Source: Rhodospirillaceae bacterium
GTDB taxonomy: Bacteria; Pseudomonadota; Alphaproteobacteria; UBA6615
Direction: 5' to 3'
Length of the DNA stretch: 64,000 nt
NCBI GenBank assembly: GCA_002713365.1
Contig: PASR01000008.1
Coordinates: forward strand, 272,363-336,362
A program made the translations under genes and the position numbers. Of the stretch, positions 18,230 through 26,691 are shown piece after piece (the first letter of the stretch is position 1; every line of letters begins with the position of its first letter). The notes under the pieces are model-generated. The model searched no databases, was not told where the DNA came from, and saw nothing but the letters and a program-made list of their open reading frames with translations.

Positions 18230-19432
18230 ATGCGCTTACTAATTCTAATACTGTTTATCAATATTTATCCTGCTTCTTTTGCGAACGCAAAGAGCGAAAC
18301 ATGGGAAAGAATAGTTACTAAATCACAAGGACAGACAGTTTACTGGAATGCCTGGGGAGGAGATGAGCGCATAAACTCTTATATAAATTGGGCTGGAGCA
18401 GAAGTTAAAAAGAATTACGGGGTGAGTGTAAAACACGTAAAATTATTAGATACCTCAGAAGCCGTTTCTAGGGTTCTCGCAGAAAAAGCAGCGGGGAGGT
18501 CATCAGAAGGCTCTATTGATCTAATCTGGATAAACGGCGAAAACTTTGCTGCCATGAAAAAGAATAAACTTTTATTTGGTCCCTGGACCTCTGATCTGCC
18601 CAATTACCATCTAGTTGATACGATAGGAAAAAAAACGACGACTATCGACTTTACTATTCCCGTTGAAGGCTTAGAGGCTCCATGGGGTATGGCACAATTC
18701 GTTTTTATGTATGATAGTAAATTTATATCCAGCCCTCCAATGTCAATAAAAAAACTTCTTGCTTGGGCCAAAAATAATAAAGGTCGTTTCACCTATCCCC
18801 AACCACCAAATTTCTTAGGTACTACATTTTTAAAACAGGCATTGATAGAATTAATAGTAGATAAAAAATCACTACAAAGAGAAGTCGATTATAAGTCCTT
18901 TCATAAGGTTACACAGCCATTATGGTCGTATCTAGATAATCTACATCCTTTTCTATGGCGGTCTGGAAAAATATTTCCGCAAAATGGACCTGCACAAAAC
19001 AGACTGCTGGGTGATAACGAAATTGATATCTCCTTATCTTTTGAACCGTCTGAAGCTTCAAGCCTCATATCAACAGGGGCTATCCCTAACTCTGTTAGAA
19101 CCTTCGTACTAAGCAAAGGAACCGTCGGTAATACTAGTTTTTTGGCAATACCTTTCAATGCTAAATCCAAGGAAGGAGCTCAGGTTTTAGTCAATTTTTT
19201 AATGTCACCTTACGCACAGGCTCGCAAACAAAACCCATTGTACTGGGGAAATGGTACTGTTCTAGATATGAATAAACTAAAACTAAAAGAAAGGGACTAT
19301 TTCACATCATTAAGTCTGGGTGTTGCAACATTATCACCGGAAAGTCTAGGAAACGCGCTACTTGAGCCCCACCCATCTTGGGTAAATGCCATCGAAAAAA
19401 CTTGGTCAAAGCGATACGCCATTGGTAAATAA
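18230..19432 (+). CDS. ABC transporter substrate-binding protein, YnjB-like
   Basis: A signal peptide occupies about residues 1-20 (MRLLILILFINIYPASFANA), so the protein is periplasmic. The mature protein resembles E. coli YnjB in the segments VYWNAWGGDERINSYINW, DLIWINGENFAAMK, and APWGMAQFVFMYDS. Its length of 400 residues matches the family. YnjB-type proteins belong to the iron/thiamine/polyamine-like binding-protein group and their ligand is unknown. It follows the kinase gene by 54 bases and precedes the cognate permease gene. Confidence 0.82.
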   Translation: MRLLILILFINIYPASFANAKSETWERIVTKSQGQTVYWNAWGGDERINSYINWAGAEVKKNYGVSVKHVKLLDTSEAVSRVLAEKAAGRSSEGSIDLIWINGENFAAMKKNKLLFGPWTSDLPNYHLVDTIGKKTTTIDFTIPVEGLEAPWGMAQFVFMYDSKFISSPPMSIKKLLAWAKNNKGRFTYPQPPNFLGTTFLKQALIELIVDKKSLQREVDYKSFHKVTQPLWSYLDNLHPFLWRSGKIFPQNGPAQNRLLGDNEIDISLSFEPSEASSLISTGAIPNSVRTFVLSKGTVGNTSFLAIPFNAKSKEGAQVLVNFLMSPYAQARKQNPLYWGNGTVLDMNKLKLKERDYFTSLSLGVATLSPESLGNALLEPHPSWVNAIEKTWSKRYAIGK

Positions 19433-19490
19433 GGATATGTTTTATTATTTATAAATATAAAGCAAGGCTATATTAAATTATAATTAATGT

Positions 19491-21215
19491 ATGAACGATA
19501 AAGTTAAAAATTATCAAAGCTTTCTAACTACGGCTTTGCGCATCATACCGCTAATAACACTAATATTATTTATTGGGCCAGTTTTAGCAGGTCTAATTGG
19601 CACAATTTTACCAGCATTCGGATATCTGCCAGCCTTAGGCGGCAATGGATTCTCACTTGACCCTATAAGAGAAATGCTATTAGCCCCAGGTATTTATAAC
19701 TCTATTCGTTTATCTTTTTTCACCGGACTAGCGACAACAATAATCTCTCTAGCTCTAGTAATTTTATTCTGCGCTAGTTGGCATGGAACTTGGTTATTTA
19801 CAAAAATACAAAGATTTCTATCACCACTTCTATCTGTTCCCCATGTTACAATTGCATTTGGTTTATCGTTTTTATTAGCTCCGAGCGGATGGTTTTTTCG
19901 GCTTACCTCACCCTGGGCAACTGGGTTTATAAGACCACCTGACATAATAATAACTCAGGACCCTTTCGGCATAACTTTAATAACTGCATTGGTAGTAAAA
20001 GAGGTTCCTTTCCTATTTTTAATGACCTTAGCCGCAATAAACCAGATCAACTATGTGCAACACCTTACGGTAGCTCGTTCATTGGGTTATGGCCCTATAG
20101 CTGCGTGGCTTAAGACAGTATTTCCTAAGATATACCAGCAAATACGTCTTCCAATATTTGCCGTATTGGCATATGCAATTTCTGTAGTGGATGTTGCAAT
20201 CGTGATTGCCCCAACCACACCGCCACCGCTTGCTGTTCAACTCTTGAGATGGTTCAACGACCCAGAAATATTAATGCGGTTTATAGCTTCAGCAGGAGCA
20301 ATTTTACAATTTATGTTAGTTATTTTGGCAATTGGAGTATGGTGGACATGTGAAAAAATAATAACTTACTTTGGAAAAAAGTGGGTTTTTACTGGGGGAC
20401 GTTTCACATGTGATAAATGGTTGCGCTTAATAGTAGCTCTTTGTCTTCTTTTAGTCTTCATCATTGCTTTTTTTAGCCTCGCAAGTATGGCTGTATGGTC
20501 AGTATCAGGAGATTGGCGATTTCCACATACATTTCCGCAAACATTAAGCATGCAAACGTGGTTTAATAATGCGAACGAACTTTATTCAGCTACTTGGAAT
20601 ACACTAGGTATTGGTTTTATTACCTGCATAATTTCACTATTATTAACTATAGGTTGCTTAGAAAACGAAATACGTCTTGGTAAGAAAGCACAAAACAATA
20701 GCCTGTTTTTACTTTATACTCCCATGCTAATCCCTCAGGTGGCATTCCTTTTTGGCACTCAAATAATGTTAATTATGATGCATATGGATGGAAGTTGGTT
20801 GGCAATAATATGGACACATCTTATTTTTGTTTTACCTTACGTATATATATCATTAGCTGACCCATATCGTTCATGGGATAGAAGATATGCCGACACCGCA
20901 GCTTGTCTTGGATCAAGGCCATTGCGAATAATTATTCGTGTTAAATTACCTATGTTATTACGACCAATTTTTATATCAGCCGCTGTTGGCTTTGCTGTGA
21001 GCGTAGGGCTTTACTTACCTACACTGTTTGCAGGCGCAGGGAGATTTGATACCTTAACAACAGAAGCAGTTAGTCTTGCGGCAAGCGGCAACCGAAGGAC
21101 TATTGGTACATACGCATTACTACAAATGTTATTACCTTTCTTTGCATTTGTATTAGCAACTGCTATTCCTTCATGGTTACACCGAAATAGAAGAGGTCTG
21201 CTGATAACAAATTAG
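19491..21215 (+). CDS. ABC transporter permease, two-module, YnjC-like
   Basis: The 574-residue inner-membrane protein contains about 12 hydrophobic segments in two homologous halves. Each half has an EAA-type loop for the ATPase: ARSLGYGPIAAWLKTVFPKI near residue 195, and AACLGSRPLRIIIRVKLP near residue 470. This fused arrangement matches YnjC, the partner of YnjB in E. coli. In that operon the ATPase gene ynjD follows, but here the next gene (21290) is a glutathione transferase-like protein and no suitable ATPase is in the window. The transporter must borrow an ATPase encoded elsewhere or is not a standard importer. Confidence 0.85.
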   Translation: MNDKVKNYQSFLTTALRIIPLITLILFIGPVLAGLIGTILPAFGYLPALGGNGFSLDPIREMLLAPGIYNSIRLSFFTGLATTIISLALVILFCASWHGTWLFTKIQRFLSPLLSVPHVTIAFGLSFLLAPSGWFFRLTSPWATGFIRPPDIIITQDPFGITLITALVVKEVPFLFLMTLAAINQINYVQHLTVARSLGYGPIAAWLKTVFPKIYQQIRLPIFAVLAYAISVVDVAIVIAPTTPPPLAVQLLRWFNDPEILMRFIASAGAILQFMLVILAIGVWWTCEKIITYFGKKWVFTGGRFTCDKWLRLIVALCLLLVFIIAFFSLASMAVWSVSGDWRFPHTFPQTLSMQTWFNNANELYSATWNTLGIGFITCIISLLLTIGCLENEIRLGKKAQNNSLFLLYTPMLIPQVAFLFGTQIMLIMMHMDGSWLAIIWTHLIFVLPYVYISLADPYRSWDRRYADTAACLGSRPLRIIIRVKLPMLLRPIFISAAVGFAVSVGLYLPTLFAGAGRFDTLTTEAVSLAASGNRRTIGTYALLQMLLPFFAFVLATAIPSWLHRNRRGLLITN

Positions 21216-21289
21216 TTTTGCGCAACTTAAATTATTGACTCTAAAAAAACCAATTGAAAACAAAATTATATGTAATCTAGGAAAATAAG

Positions 21290-21940
21290 ATGATGATACT
21301 TTACAGCTACTGGCGTTCACTCGCTGCGTATAGAGTGCGTATTGCCCTCCACATAAAAGGCATCCCCTATGAGGTTAAGTCTATGGACCTCATTCAAGGA
21401 GACCAGTTCAATATAGACTACAGAAAAATTAACCCACAAATGGTAGTGCCCACATTAGTTGATGGCGAAAATATTCTTACTCAATCGATGGCAATTTTAG
21501 AATATATTGAAGAACTTCACCCTAATCCTTGCCTTTTACCAAATGACCCTATTGGTCGTTCTCGGGTAAGAGCAATATCCCTAATTTCTGTGGCAGATAC
21601 TCACCCCTTGGTCATACCGCGCATCCGCAAATATATAACCCAGAACCTAGCACATGACGAAGCCACGCTTGAAACCTGGATTTCCAATTGGTTGTCTAAA
21701 GGGCTTGAAGCAATAGAAGAAAACTTAGACAGAAGTAAAGAAACTGGTACCTACTGTCATGGAGATAGCGTAACTTTTGCTGACATTTGCGTCGTACCAC
21801 AATTTGGTGCCGCTCGTTTGTTCGGCATTAATACAGAGCCCTATCCACGAATAGCTAATATATTTGATACCTGTATGAAGATTCCAGCCTTCTTTGATTC
21901 TCGTCCTCAGGTCCAACCGGATTTTCCTAAAGAAACGTAA
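21290..21940 (+). CDS. maiA: Zeta-class glutathione transferase, maleylacetoacetate isomerase-like
   Basis: The opening LYSYWRSLAAYRVRIALHIKGIPYEV is the zeta-class pattern (usual SSxxxRVRIAL, here with the second Ser as Leu). NPQMVVPTLVDGENILTQSMAILEYI supplies the glutathione-binding cis-Pro and Gln-Ser. The C-terminal GDSVTFADICVVPQ is the GST helix-6 N-capping box. At 216 residues the length fits MaiA, which isomerises maleylacetoacetate to fumarylacetoacetate in tyrosine or homogentisate breakdown. No hmgA or fahA is nearby, so a related cis-trans isomerase role is possible. The gene lies 75 bases after the permease gene and may not belong to that cassette. Confidence 0.78.
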   Translation: MMILYSYWRSLAAYRVRIALHIKGIPYEVKSMDLIQGDQFNIDYRKINPQMVVPTLVDGENILTQSMAILEYIEELHPNPCLLPNDPIGRSRVRAISLISVADTHPLVIPRIRKYITQNLAHDEATLETWISNWLSKGLEAIEENLDRSKETGTYCHGDSVTFADICVVPQFGAARLFGINTEPYPRIANIFDTCMKIPAFFDSRPQVQPDFPKET

Positions 21941-22001
21941 ACTGTAAATAACTTATAAAATAGCTAACTATTTTGCTTACAAATGTAACACTAATTAGAT
22001 T

Positions 22002-22017
22002 AGTCAAATTATTGACT
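22002..22017. promoter_or_regulatory. Inverted repeat AGTCAA-N4-TTGACT overlapping the ribosome-binding site region
   Basis: A perfect 6-base inverted repeat with a 4-base spacer ends one base before the GGAG ribosome-binding site of the CoA-transferase-family gene (ATG at 22029). It could be an operator for a dimeric repressor or a small hairpin that affects translation. Only one copy was seen. Confidence 0.3.
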
Positions 22018-22028
22018 GGAGAAAAATA

Positions 22029-23207
22029 ATGCCAGGTAATACAAAAATTAAAAGACAAGGACCACTGCTAGGTCTAAAAATAGTCGAATTAGCTGGAATT
22101 GGTCCTGCCCCATTTGCTGCAATGCTAATGGCAGATTTAGGTGCAGAAATAATCCGCGTCGACCGACGTGTCGACCCAGGTTTGGGCGTACCTCGTGGAG
22201 CAGAATACGATCTAATGAACCGCAGCCGTCAATCAATAGCTATAGATTTGAAAAATCCTGAAGGTGCGGAAACTGTTCTCAAACTACTTGAAAAAGCCGA
22301 CGTAATAATTGATCCTTTTCGTCCTGGCGTTACTGAAAAGCTTGGTATTGGCCCTGATCAAGCTATGCAACGAAATGGCCGTTTAATATATGCACGAATG
22401 ACCGGTTTTGGTAATGAGGGGCCTTTAGCGCTCACGGCGGGCCATGATATAAATTATATAGCCTTAACAGGCGCCCTACACGCTATTGGCACTAAAGAAA
22501 AACCTATACCACCATTAAATATGATAGGAGACTTCGGTGGCGGGGGAATGTATCTAGCGTTTGGTGTTATGGCCGCTGTGTACGAAGCACAAAATAGCGG
22601 GCAAGGACAAGTCGTGGATATAGGAATGGTTGATGGAGCCATATCACTTATGACACCTATATATGGCTTGCATGCCTCAGGATATTGGAATGATGCGCGC
22701 GAAGAAAACATTCTTGACGGTGCTGCACCTTTTTATGGAACTTTTGAAACTTCAGACGGTAAATTTATTTCTATAGGTTCTATTGAAAAGAAGTTTTATG
22801 CCCTACTGCTAGAAAAGCTGGGCCTAGATAGAGATTCTCTGCCAGATCAGATGAATCGCGAAAAATGGCCAGAACTCAAAAAAGCTATTGAGGATAAAAT
22901 TAAAACGAAAACTAGAGATGATTGGGTTGCAATTATGGAGGGTACTGACGTTTGTTTTGCTCCAGTACTTTCGCTAACCGAAGCACCAAATCATTTTCAT
23001 AACAAGGCACGCAAAAATTTTGTGGATGTTTCTGGAATAGTCCAGCCAGCACCTGCGCCCCGTTTCAATCGTACCCCAGGTAAGGTACATTCACCTCCCC
23101 CTCAACCTGGCGAACATACAGAACTAGCTCTAGCTGAGTGGGGTTTCACTAATGAAGAAATTAATGGCCTGATCGAATCCGAAGCCATTGGTCGAGAAGA
23201 AAATTAA
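22029..23207 (+). CDS. CaiB/BaiF-family alpha-methylacyl-CoA racemase-like enzyme
   Basis: The 392-residue protein belongs to the class III CoA-transferase fold (KIVELAGIGPAPFAAMLMADLGAE). All three residues known as catalytic in the mycobacterial alpha-methylacyl-CoA racemase are matched: His139 in AGHDINYIALTGAL, Asp168 in IGDFGGGG, and Glu253 in SIEKKFYALL. This favours a racemase of 2-methyl-branched acyl-CoA thioesters over a formyl- or succinyl-CoA transferase. Such an enzyme would feed branched lipids or bile-acid/sterol side chains into beta-oxidation. A GGAG site precedes the ATG. The next gene overlaps its end if the upstream TTG start is used. Confidence 0.86.
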   Translation: MPGNTKIKRQGPLLGLKIVELAGIGPAPFAAMLMADLGAEIIRVDRRVDPGLGVPRGAEYDLMNRSRQSIAIDLKNPEGAETVLKLLEKADVIIDPFRPGVTEKLGIGPDQAMQRNGRLIYARMTGFGNEGPLALTAGHDINYIALTGALHAIGTKEKPIPPLNMIGDFGGGGMYLAFGVMAAVYEAQNSGQGQVVDIGMVDGAISLMTPIYGLHASGYWNDAREENILDGAAPFYGTFETSDGKFISIGSIEKKFYALLLEKLGLDRDSLPDQMNREKWPELKKAIEDKIKTKTRDDWVAIMEGTDVCFAPVLSLTEAPNHFHNKARKNFVDVSGIVQPAPAPRFNRTPGKVHSPPPQPGEHTELALAEWGFTNEEINGLIESEAIGREEN

Positions 23208-23214
23208 AAAGAAA

Positions 23215-24114
23215 ATGGTAAACTTTATAGATTATAATAAAGAATTAAAATTTGAATATGGTATTACTCAGCGTTTATCACCTTTAATTCGCAGAGTTAT
23301 AGCTCCTAACCCTAGCGCGTTTACATTACATGGTACGGGCACTTATATAGTTGGGAATGACGAAGTAGCTATTATTGATCCAGGACCTGCAATTCCTGAG
23401 CATATACAGGCTATTCTCAAAACTTTAAAAGGAGAAAAAATTACTCATATCTTGGTTACCCATACCCATCTCGATCACTCTCCAGCTACAGTTCAAATTA
23501 AAGCTGCTTCAGGAGCTTTATCCTACGCTTACGGCCCACATGCTCGTAATATTAAAAACAGTGATATGGAAGAGGGCGCAGATTTTGATTTTAAACCCGA
23601 TAAACGACTCAAAGATGGAGAGATTATAAAAGGAAGTAATTGGACTATTGAGAGCATTCATACCCCAGGACACACATCAAACCATATGTGCTTTGCATTA
23701 AAGGAAGAAAACGCAATGTTTCCAGGCGATCATGTAATGGGCTGGTCCACCACAATAGTATCTCCGCCAGATGGAGACATGTCTGCTTATATGACTTCTT
23801 TAGATAAGCTCAATCATAGACCAGAAAGTATCTACTACCCCACTCATGGAGCTCCTATAACTAATCCAAGGCCATATGTAGAATCTTTACTAGCTCACCG
23901 TTATGAACGAGAGGATGAGATTATGGTTTGTCTGAAAGATGGCATAGATAACATCCCAGATATTGTGGAAATAATTTACGCTAAAATTGATTCCAGTCTA
24001 CATAAAGCCGCAGCACGATCTGTGCTGTCGCACTTAATCCACATGATAAAAACTAACCGAGTGAAATGTGAAGGCATACCAACACCTGATAATAAATACA
24101 GAGCCGTTAATTAA
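23215..24114 (+). CDS. MBL-fold hydrolase, LACTB2-like
   Basis: A complete metallo-beta-lactamase metal site is visible: THTHLDHSP, TPGHTSNH, FPGDHVMGWSTT and YPTHGAP. The order, size (about 299 residues) and C-terminal winged-helix-like segment resemble LACTB2/beta-lactamase-like 2 hydrolases, which act on thioesters or RNA. The frame extends to a TTG at 23188, but the ATG at 23215 (MVNFIDYN) is preferred because it avoids overlap with the preceding racemase gene and removes an odd Lys-rich leader. Co-transcription with the racemase suggests an acyl-CoA thioesterase-like role (inference). Unlike the two MBL genes at 2590-4244, this one keeps every ligand. Confidence 0.85.
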   Translation: MVNFIDYNKELKFEYGITQRLSPLIRRVIAPNPSAFTLHGTGTYIVGNDEVAIIDPGPAIPEHIQAILKTLKGEKITHILVTHTHLDHSPATVQIKAASGALSYAYGPHARNIKNSDMEEGADFDFKPDKRLKDGEIIKGSNWTIESIHTPGHTSNHMCFALKEENAMFPGDHVMGWSTTIVSPPDGDMSAYMTSLDKLNHRPESIYYPTHGAPITNPRPYVESLLAHRYEREDEIMVCLKDGIDNIPDIVEIIYAKIDSSLHKAAARSVLSHLIHMIKTNRVKCEGIPTPDNKYRAVN

Positions 24115-24117
24115 AAA

Positions 24118-24765
24118 CTATTCCATAGTTATTTTATATTGCCCACGAATGTATCTCGATACTGGTATTAATCGGCTTGATTTATCTAAACTCTGCACTG
24201 CAATAACACGCCTAAACTCTGCCAGAGCAATTCGTGTAATACTTGCCATTTCAAGTTTACTAATTTCATTTAAAGTAAACCACGAGAGGTTTTTCAATTC
24301 ACCATCTCCTCCCAAACTTCCTCTAGCTTCAGAGGCTTGAACAGAAAAAAATCGAGCATCAAATCGACGAATTCTATTAGGAGGTGTAATGGCCCTAAAG
24401 AAATAATCCATTGATCCAAGTAATGGACCAATTTTATTATGCCATTGATTATTGTCGCTTGCACCTGATGCGACTAATAAACCCGTCTCTTCAAAAGTTT
24501 CGCGTACTGCAGCCACAGCAATTGCCCTGGCCCTGGCCGGGGTTGCAGCCCTTTCAAGCATCTTAGCCACACCGCTGCGCAGTTCAGAAGAAGGAATAGC
24601 TCTACTATCTGAAGAGTTAACTCGTCCTCCAGGAAAAACATATGCGTTAGGCATAAATGCATGACCCTGGTGGCGCTGCCCCAAAAGGATTCTTAAATTG
24701 TTACCATGTCCACGATACAACACAAGTGTAGCAGCATCTTTTGGGCGCAACGTTTTTTTGTCCAT
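24118..24765 (-). CDS. Nudix hydrolase
   Basis: The Nudix fold is supported by YVFPGGRVNSSDSRA and the Nudix helix AVAAVRETFEETGLLV near residue 90, which holds the REUxEExGU core. The spacer between the GG and the RE is longer than in the standard box because of an inserted Ala/Arg-rich stretch, as in the NUDT7/NUDT19-like CoA diphosphatase group. The protein is 215 residues long and likely hydrolyses a nucleoside diphosphate derivative. It converges on the MBL gene with 3 bases between the stops, and lies just downstream of the NIPSNAP gene on the same strand. Confidence 0.82.
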   Translation of the reverse strand: MDKKTLRPKDAATLVLYRGHGNNLRILLGQRHQGHAFMPNAYVFPGGRVNSSDSRAIPSSELRSGVAKMLERAATPARARAIAVAAVRETFEETGLLVASGASDNNQWHNKIGPLLGSMDYFFRAITPPNRIRRFDARFFSVQASEARGSLGGDGELKNLSWFTLNEISKLEMASITRIALAEFRRVIAVQSLDKSSRLIPVSRYIRGQYKITME

Positions 24766-24781
24766 AAAACCCTTTTTACAA

Positions 24782-25438
24782 CTATTTAATGGGAGAAAAT
24801 TTCGTCGGCACTAAATATCGACTTTCTTGTTTCTGAATGCGATGACCATTAGCAGCCTGGTAAGTTTTCCATTCTGGATCACTCGTCGCTTTAACTTGAA
24901 GCTCTTCTCTTTGTGCTTGACTATCCCAATACCACAAGTGAACAACATCATTGATGGTTCCGGTAACTGATGAAAAATATCCAATAAGCTTCCAGCCCGC
25001 CCTATTTATAATTGGCATAGCCATTTTCTTTGTAATTTCAACATATGACGGTACTTGGGCATAATTCAGAGTATAGGTGCGCTCATCAACGAAACCCAAG
25101 TTACTATCATTACCCATAAACGAAAAAGGTTCTACAATATCTGTTGCAACTAACAATCGATTAAACTGCTTTACAAATACTCCTTCACTATTCGTTTTCC
25201 GATAATCCATCCAATCCTCATCATTATATAATGCACGTCTACATTCTTGTCGATGTGCCGCATTATCCCATTTCCAATAATGTACTACTTGATTTAAAGG
25301 GCCTGTCTCAACTGTAAAATAACCAGCAAGATCAAATCCATGCTTATATTGTAACGGCAGACCATTACTTTCATAAGTATCTAAAAAATAGTTCATCTTT
25401 CCCGCAGCTATAGTATACGTTCGTGCATCGATTATCAT
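24782..25438 (-). CDS. Tandem NIPSNAP-family protein
   Basis: Two NIPSNAP ferredoxin-like domains are visible. The first (1-105) starts DARTYTIAAGKMNYFLDTYES and includes VVHYWKWDNAAHR. The second (about 115-218) starts DERTYTLNYAQVPSYVEI and includes VVHLWYWDSQAQR. The repeated RTYT start and VxHxWxWD core are diagnostic. Bacterial NIPSNAP proteins are of poorly defined function and are often found in catabolic clusters as small dimeric alpha-beta-barrel enzymes. It sits 17 bases upstream of the Nudix gene, and is divergent from the SMP-30 gene. Confidence 0.85.
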   Translation of the reverse strand: MIIDARTYTIAAGKMNYFLDTYESNGLPLQYKHGFDLAGYFTVETGPLNQVVHYWKWDNAAHRQECRRALYNDEDWMDYRKTNSEGVFVKQFNRLLVATDIVEPFSFMGNDSNLGFVDERTYTLNYAQVPSYVEITKKMAMPIINRAGWKLIGYFSSVTGTINDVVHLWYWDSQAQREELQVKATSDPEWKTYQAANGHRIQKQESRYLVPTKFSPIK

Positions 25439-25544
25439 TTAGATTTCCTTTATAAAATAATATAAGCCTATTTAATTATGTTTTATTTTTACATAGTATC
25501 TTAGAGTTTAAAAACCCCTTTGAGATAGTAATAGGAGAGGGTAT

Positions 25545-26447
25545 TTGACAAAAATTCTTGACATAATAAAGACGAGAGCAATTTTAGGCGAAAGTCCTGT
25601 TTGGTCCGCACAAGAACAGGTTTTATACTGGATCGATATTAAGTCTCCAGCAATACACTGTTTTAATCCCATAACTCACGAAAATAAATCCTGGGAAATG
25701 AAACAAGAAATAGGAAGTATAGCTTTAAGACAGAATGGTGGGTTGATTGCAGGTTTTCGTAGTGAAATAGCTCTAATTAATTCTGACATGAAAACCATAG
25801 TAACAATAGCTACGCCAGAATATAACAATTCCATGTCTAGATTCAATGACGGAAAATGTGATCGACAAGGTAGATTTTGGACTGGTACAATGTTCGACCC
25901 GCCAGGACCACCAACTAGCTATTTTAATAGGAAACCAATAGGTAAACTTTATCGCGTGAATAGCAAAAACGAATGTAAAGCCATAATAGATAATATTTTA
26001 GTGCCAAACGGACTGGCCTGGTCTCCAGATGGTAGTGTGATGTATTTTACTGATTCACCCAAACGTATAATATGGGCTTATGAGTATAATGTTGATACTG
26101 GTGAACCAGGAAAACGTAGAATATTTGCTAAAATACCCAAAGGAGTTACAAGAGGAACCTGTGATGGCGCTACTATTGACTGTGAAGGCTATTATTGGTG
26201 TTCTGAGTTTCGCGGGGGACGTCTAGTTCGTTACTCTCCGAACGGAAATATAAGTCGTACAATTAAATTACCAGTTAGCAGACCTACTTCTTGTGCCTTT
26301 GGGGGCAAGGATTTATCTGTTTTATACGTTACATCAGCAAAAATCATGATGAATAAAGAAGAATTAAAACTAGACTTTAATGCTGGAAGCCTTCTAGCCC
26401 TAGATGTTGGTGTTTGTGGACTAGAGGAAAGTTACTTTCCTGATTAA
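25545..26447 (+). CDS. SMP-30/gluconolactonase-family lactonase
   Basis: The six-bladed beta-propeller family is recognised by LGESPVWSAQEQVLYWIDI (metal-binding Glu), SRFNDGKCDRQGRFWTGTM (Asn and Asp), VPNGLAWSPDGSVMYFTDS and TCDGATIDCEGYYWCSEFRGG. These are the regucalcin/gluconolactonase metal and substrate residues. Such enzymes hydrolyse sugar lactones in the cytoplasm or periplasm; no signal peptide is present. The start is TTG at 25545, supported by a strong AGGAGAGGG ribosome-binding site about 6 bases upstream. No sugar dehydrogenase lies next to it, so the lactone is unknown. Confidence 0.87.
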   Translation: MTKILDIIKTRAILGESPVWSAQEQVLYWIDIKSPAIHCFNPITHENKSWEMKQEIGSIALRQNGGLIAGFRSEIALINSDMKTIVTIATPEYNNSMSRFNDGKCDRQGRFWTGTMFDPPGPPTSYFNRKPIGKLYRVNSKNECKAIIDNILVPNGLAWSPDGSVMYFTDSPKRIIWAYEYNVDTGEPGKRRIFAKIPKGVTRGTCDGATIDCEGYYWCSEFRGGRLVRYSPNGNISRTIKLPVSRPTSCAFGGKDLSVLYVTSAKIMMNKEELKLDFNAGSLLALDVGVCGLEESYFPD

Positions 26448-26501
26448 AACCAACCCTAACAAAATAAAAAATAATCTTTTTAAGTCCCTGTAAATACTAA
26501 C

Positions 26502-26514
26502 TCAGATAATCTGA
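26502..26514. promoter_or_regulatory. 13-base palindrome TCAGATAATCTGA
   Basis: A perfect 6+1+6 palindrome lies 55 bases after the SMP-30 gene and about 180 bases before the heat-shock gene. It may be an operator half-site pair or part of a weak terminator; a T-run does not follow. Confidence 0.25.
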
Positions 26515-26540
26515 ACTATATTAGATTTATAACTATAGAC

Positions 26541-26568
26541 CTTGAAATTCATATATATAAGACTACGT
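26541..26568 (+). promoter_or_regulatory. Candidate RpoH (heat-shock sigma) promoter
   Basis: CTTG at 26541-26544 is followed after 18 bases by CTACGT at 26563-26568, resembling the alphaproteobacterial RpoH pattern CTTG-N17/18-CTATAT with two mismatches in the -10 part. It lies about 125 bases before the hsp20 start. The resulting leader would be long enough for an RNA thermometer, but I cannot fold it here. Confidence 0.35.
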
Positions 26569-26691
26569 ATGATCATTATCAGATAAGGCTAAAATATACT
26601 TTAACTAGATCATAAATAGAGCTAATGCGAATATTTGTGGGTTTATAATGTAATTAAAGAGTATGGGTGCATCAATAAAAGGAGTAAATAA

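Noticed and set aside
21290-21940. Assignment of this gene to the transporter cassette as a subunit
   Set aside because: It is a soluble GST-fold protein with no ABC ATPase motif, so it cannot be the missing YnjD.
24068-24340. 90-residue plus-strand frame overlapping the MBL and Nudix genes
   Set aside because: It is a shadow of the Nudix gene's reverse strand, which has a clear Nudix motif and full-length frame.
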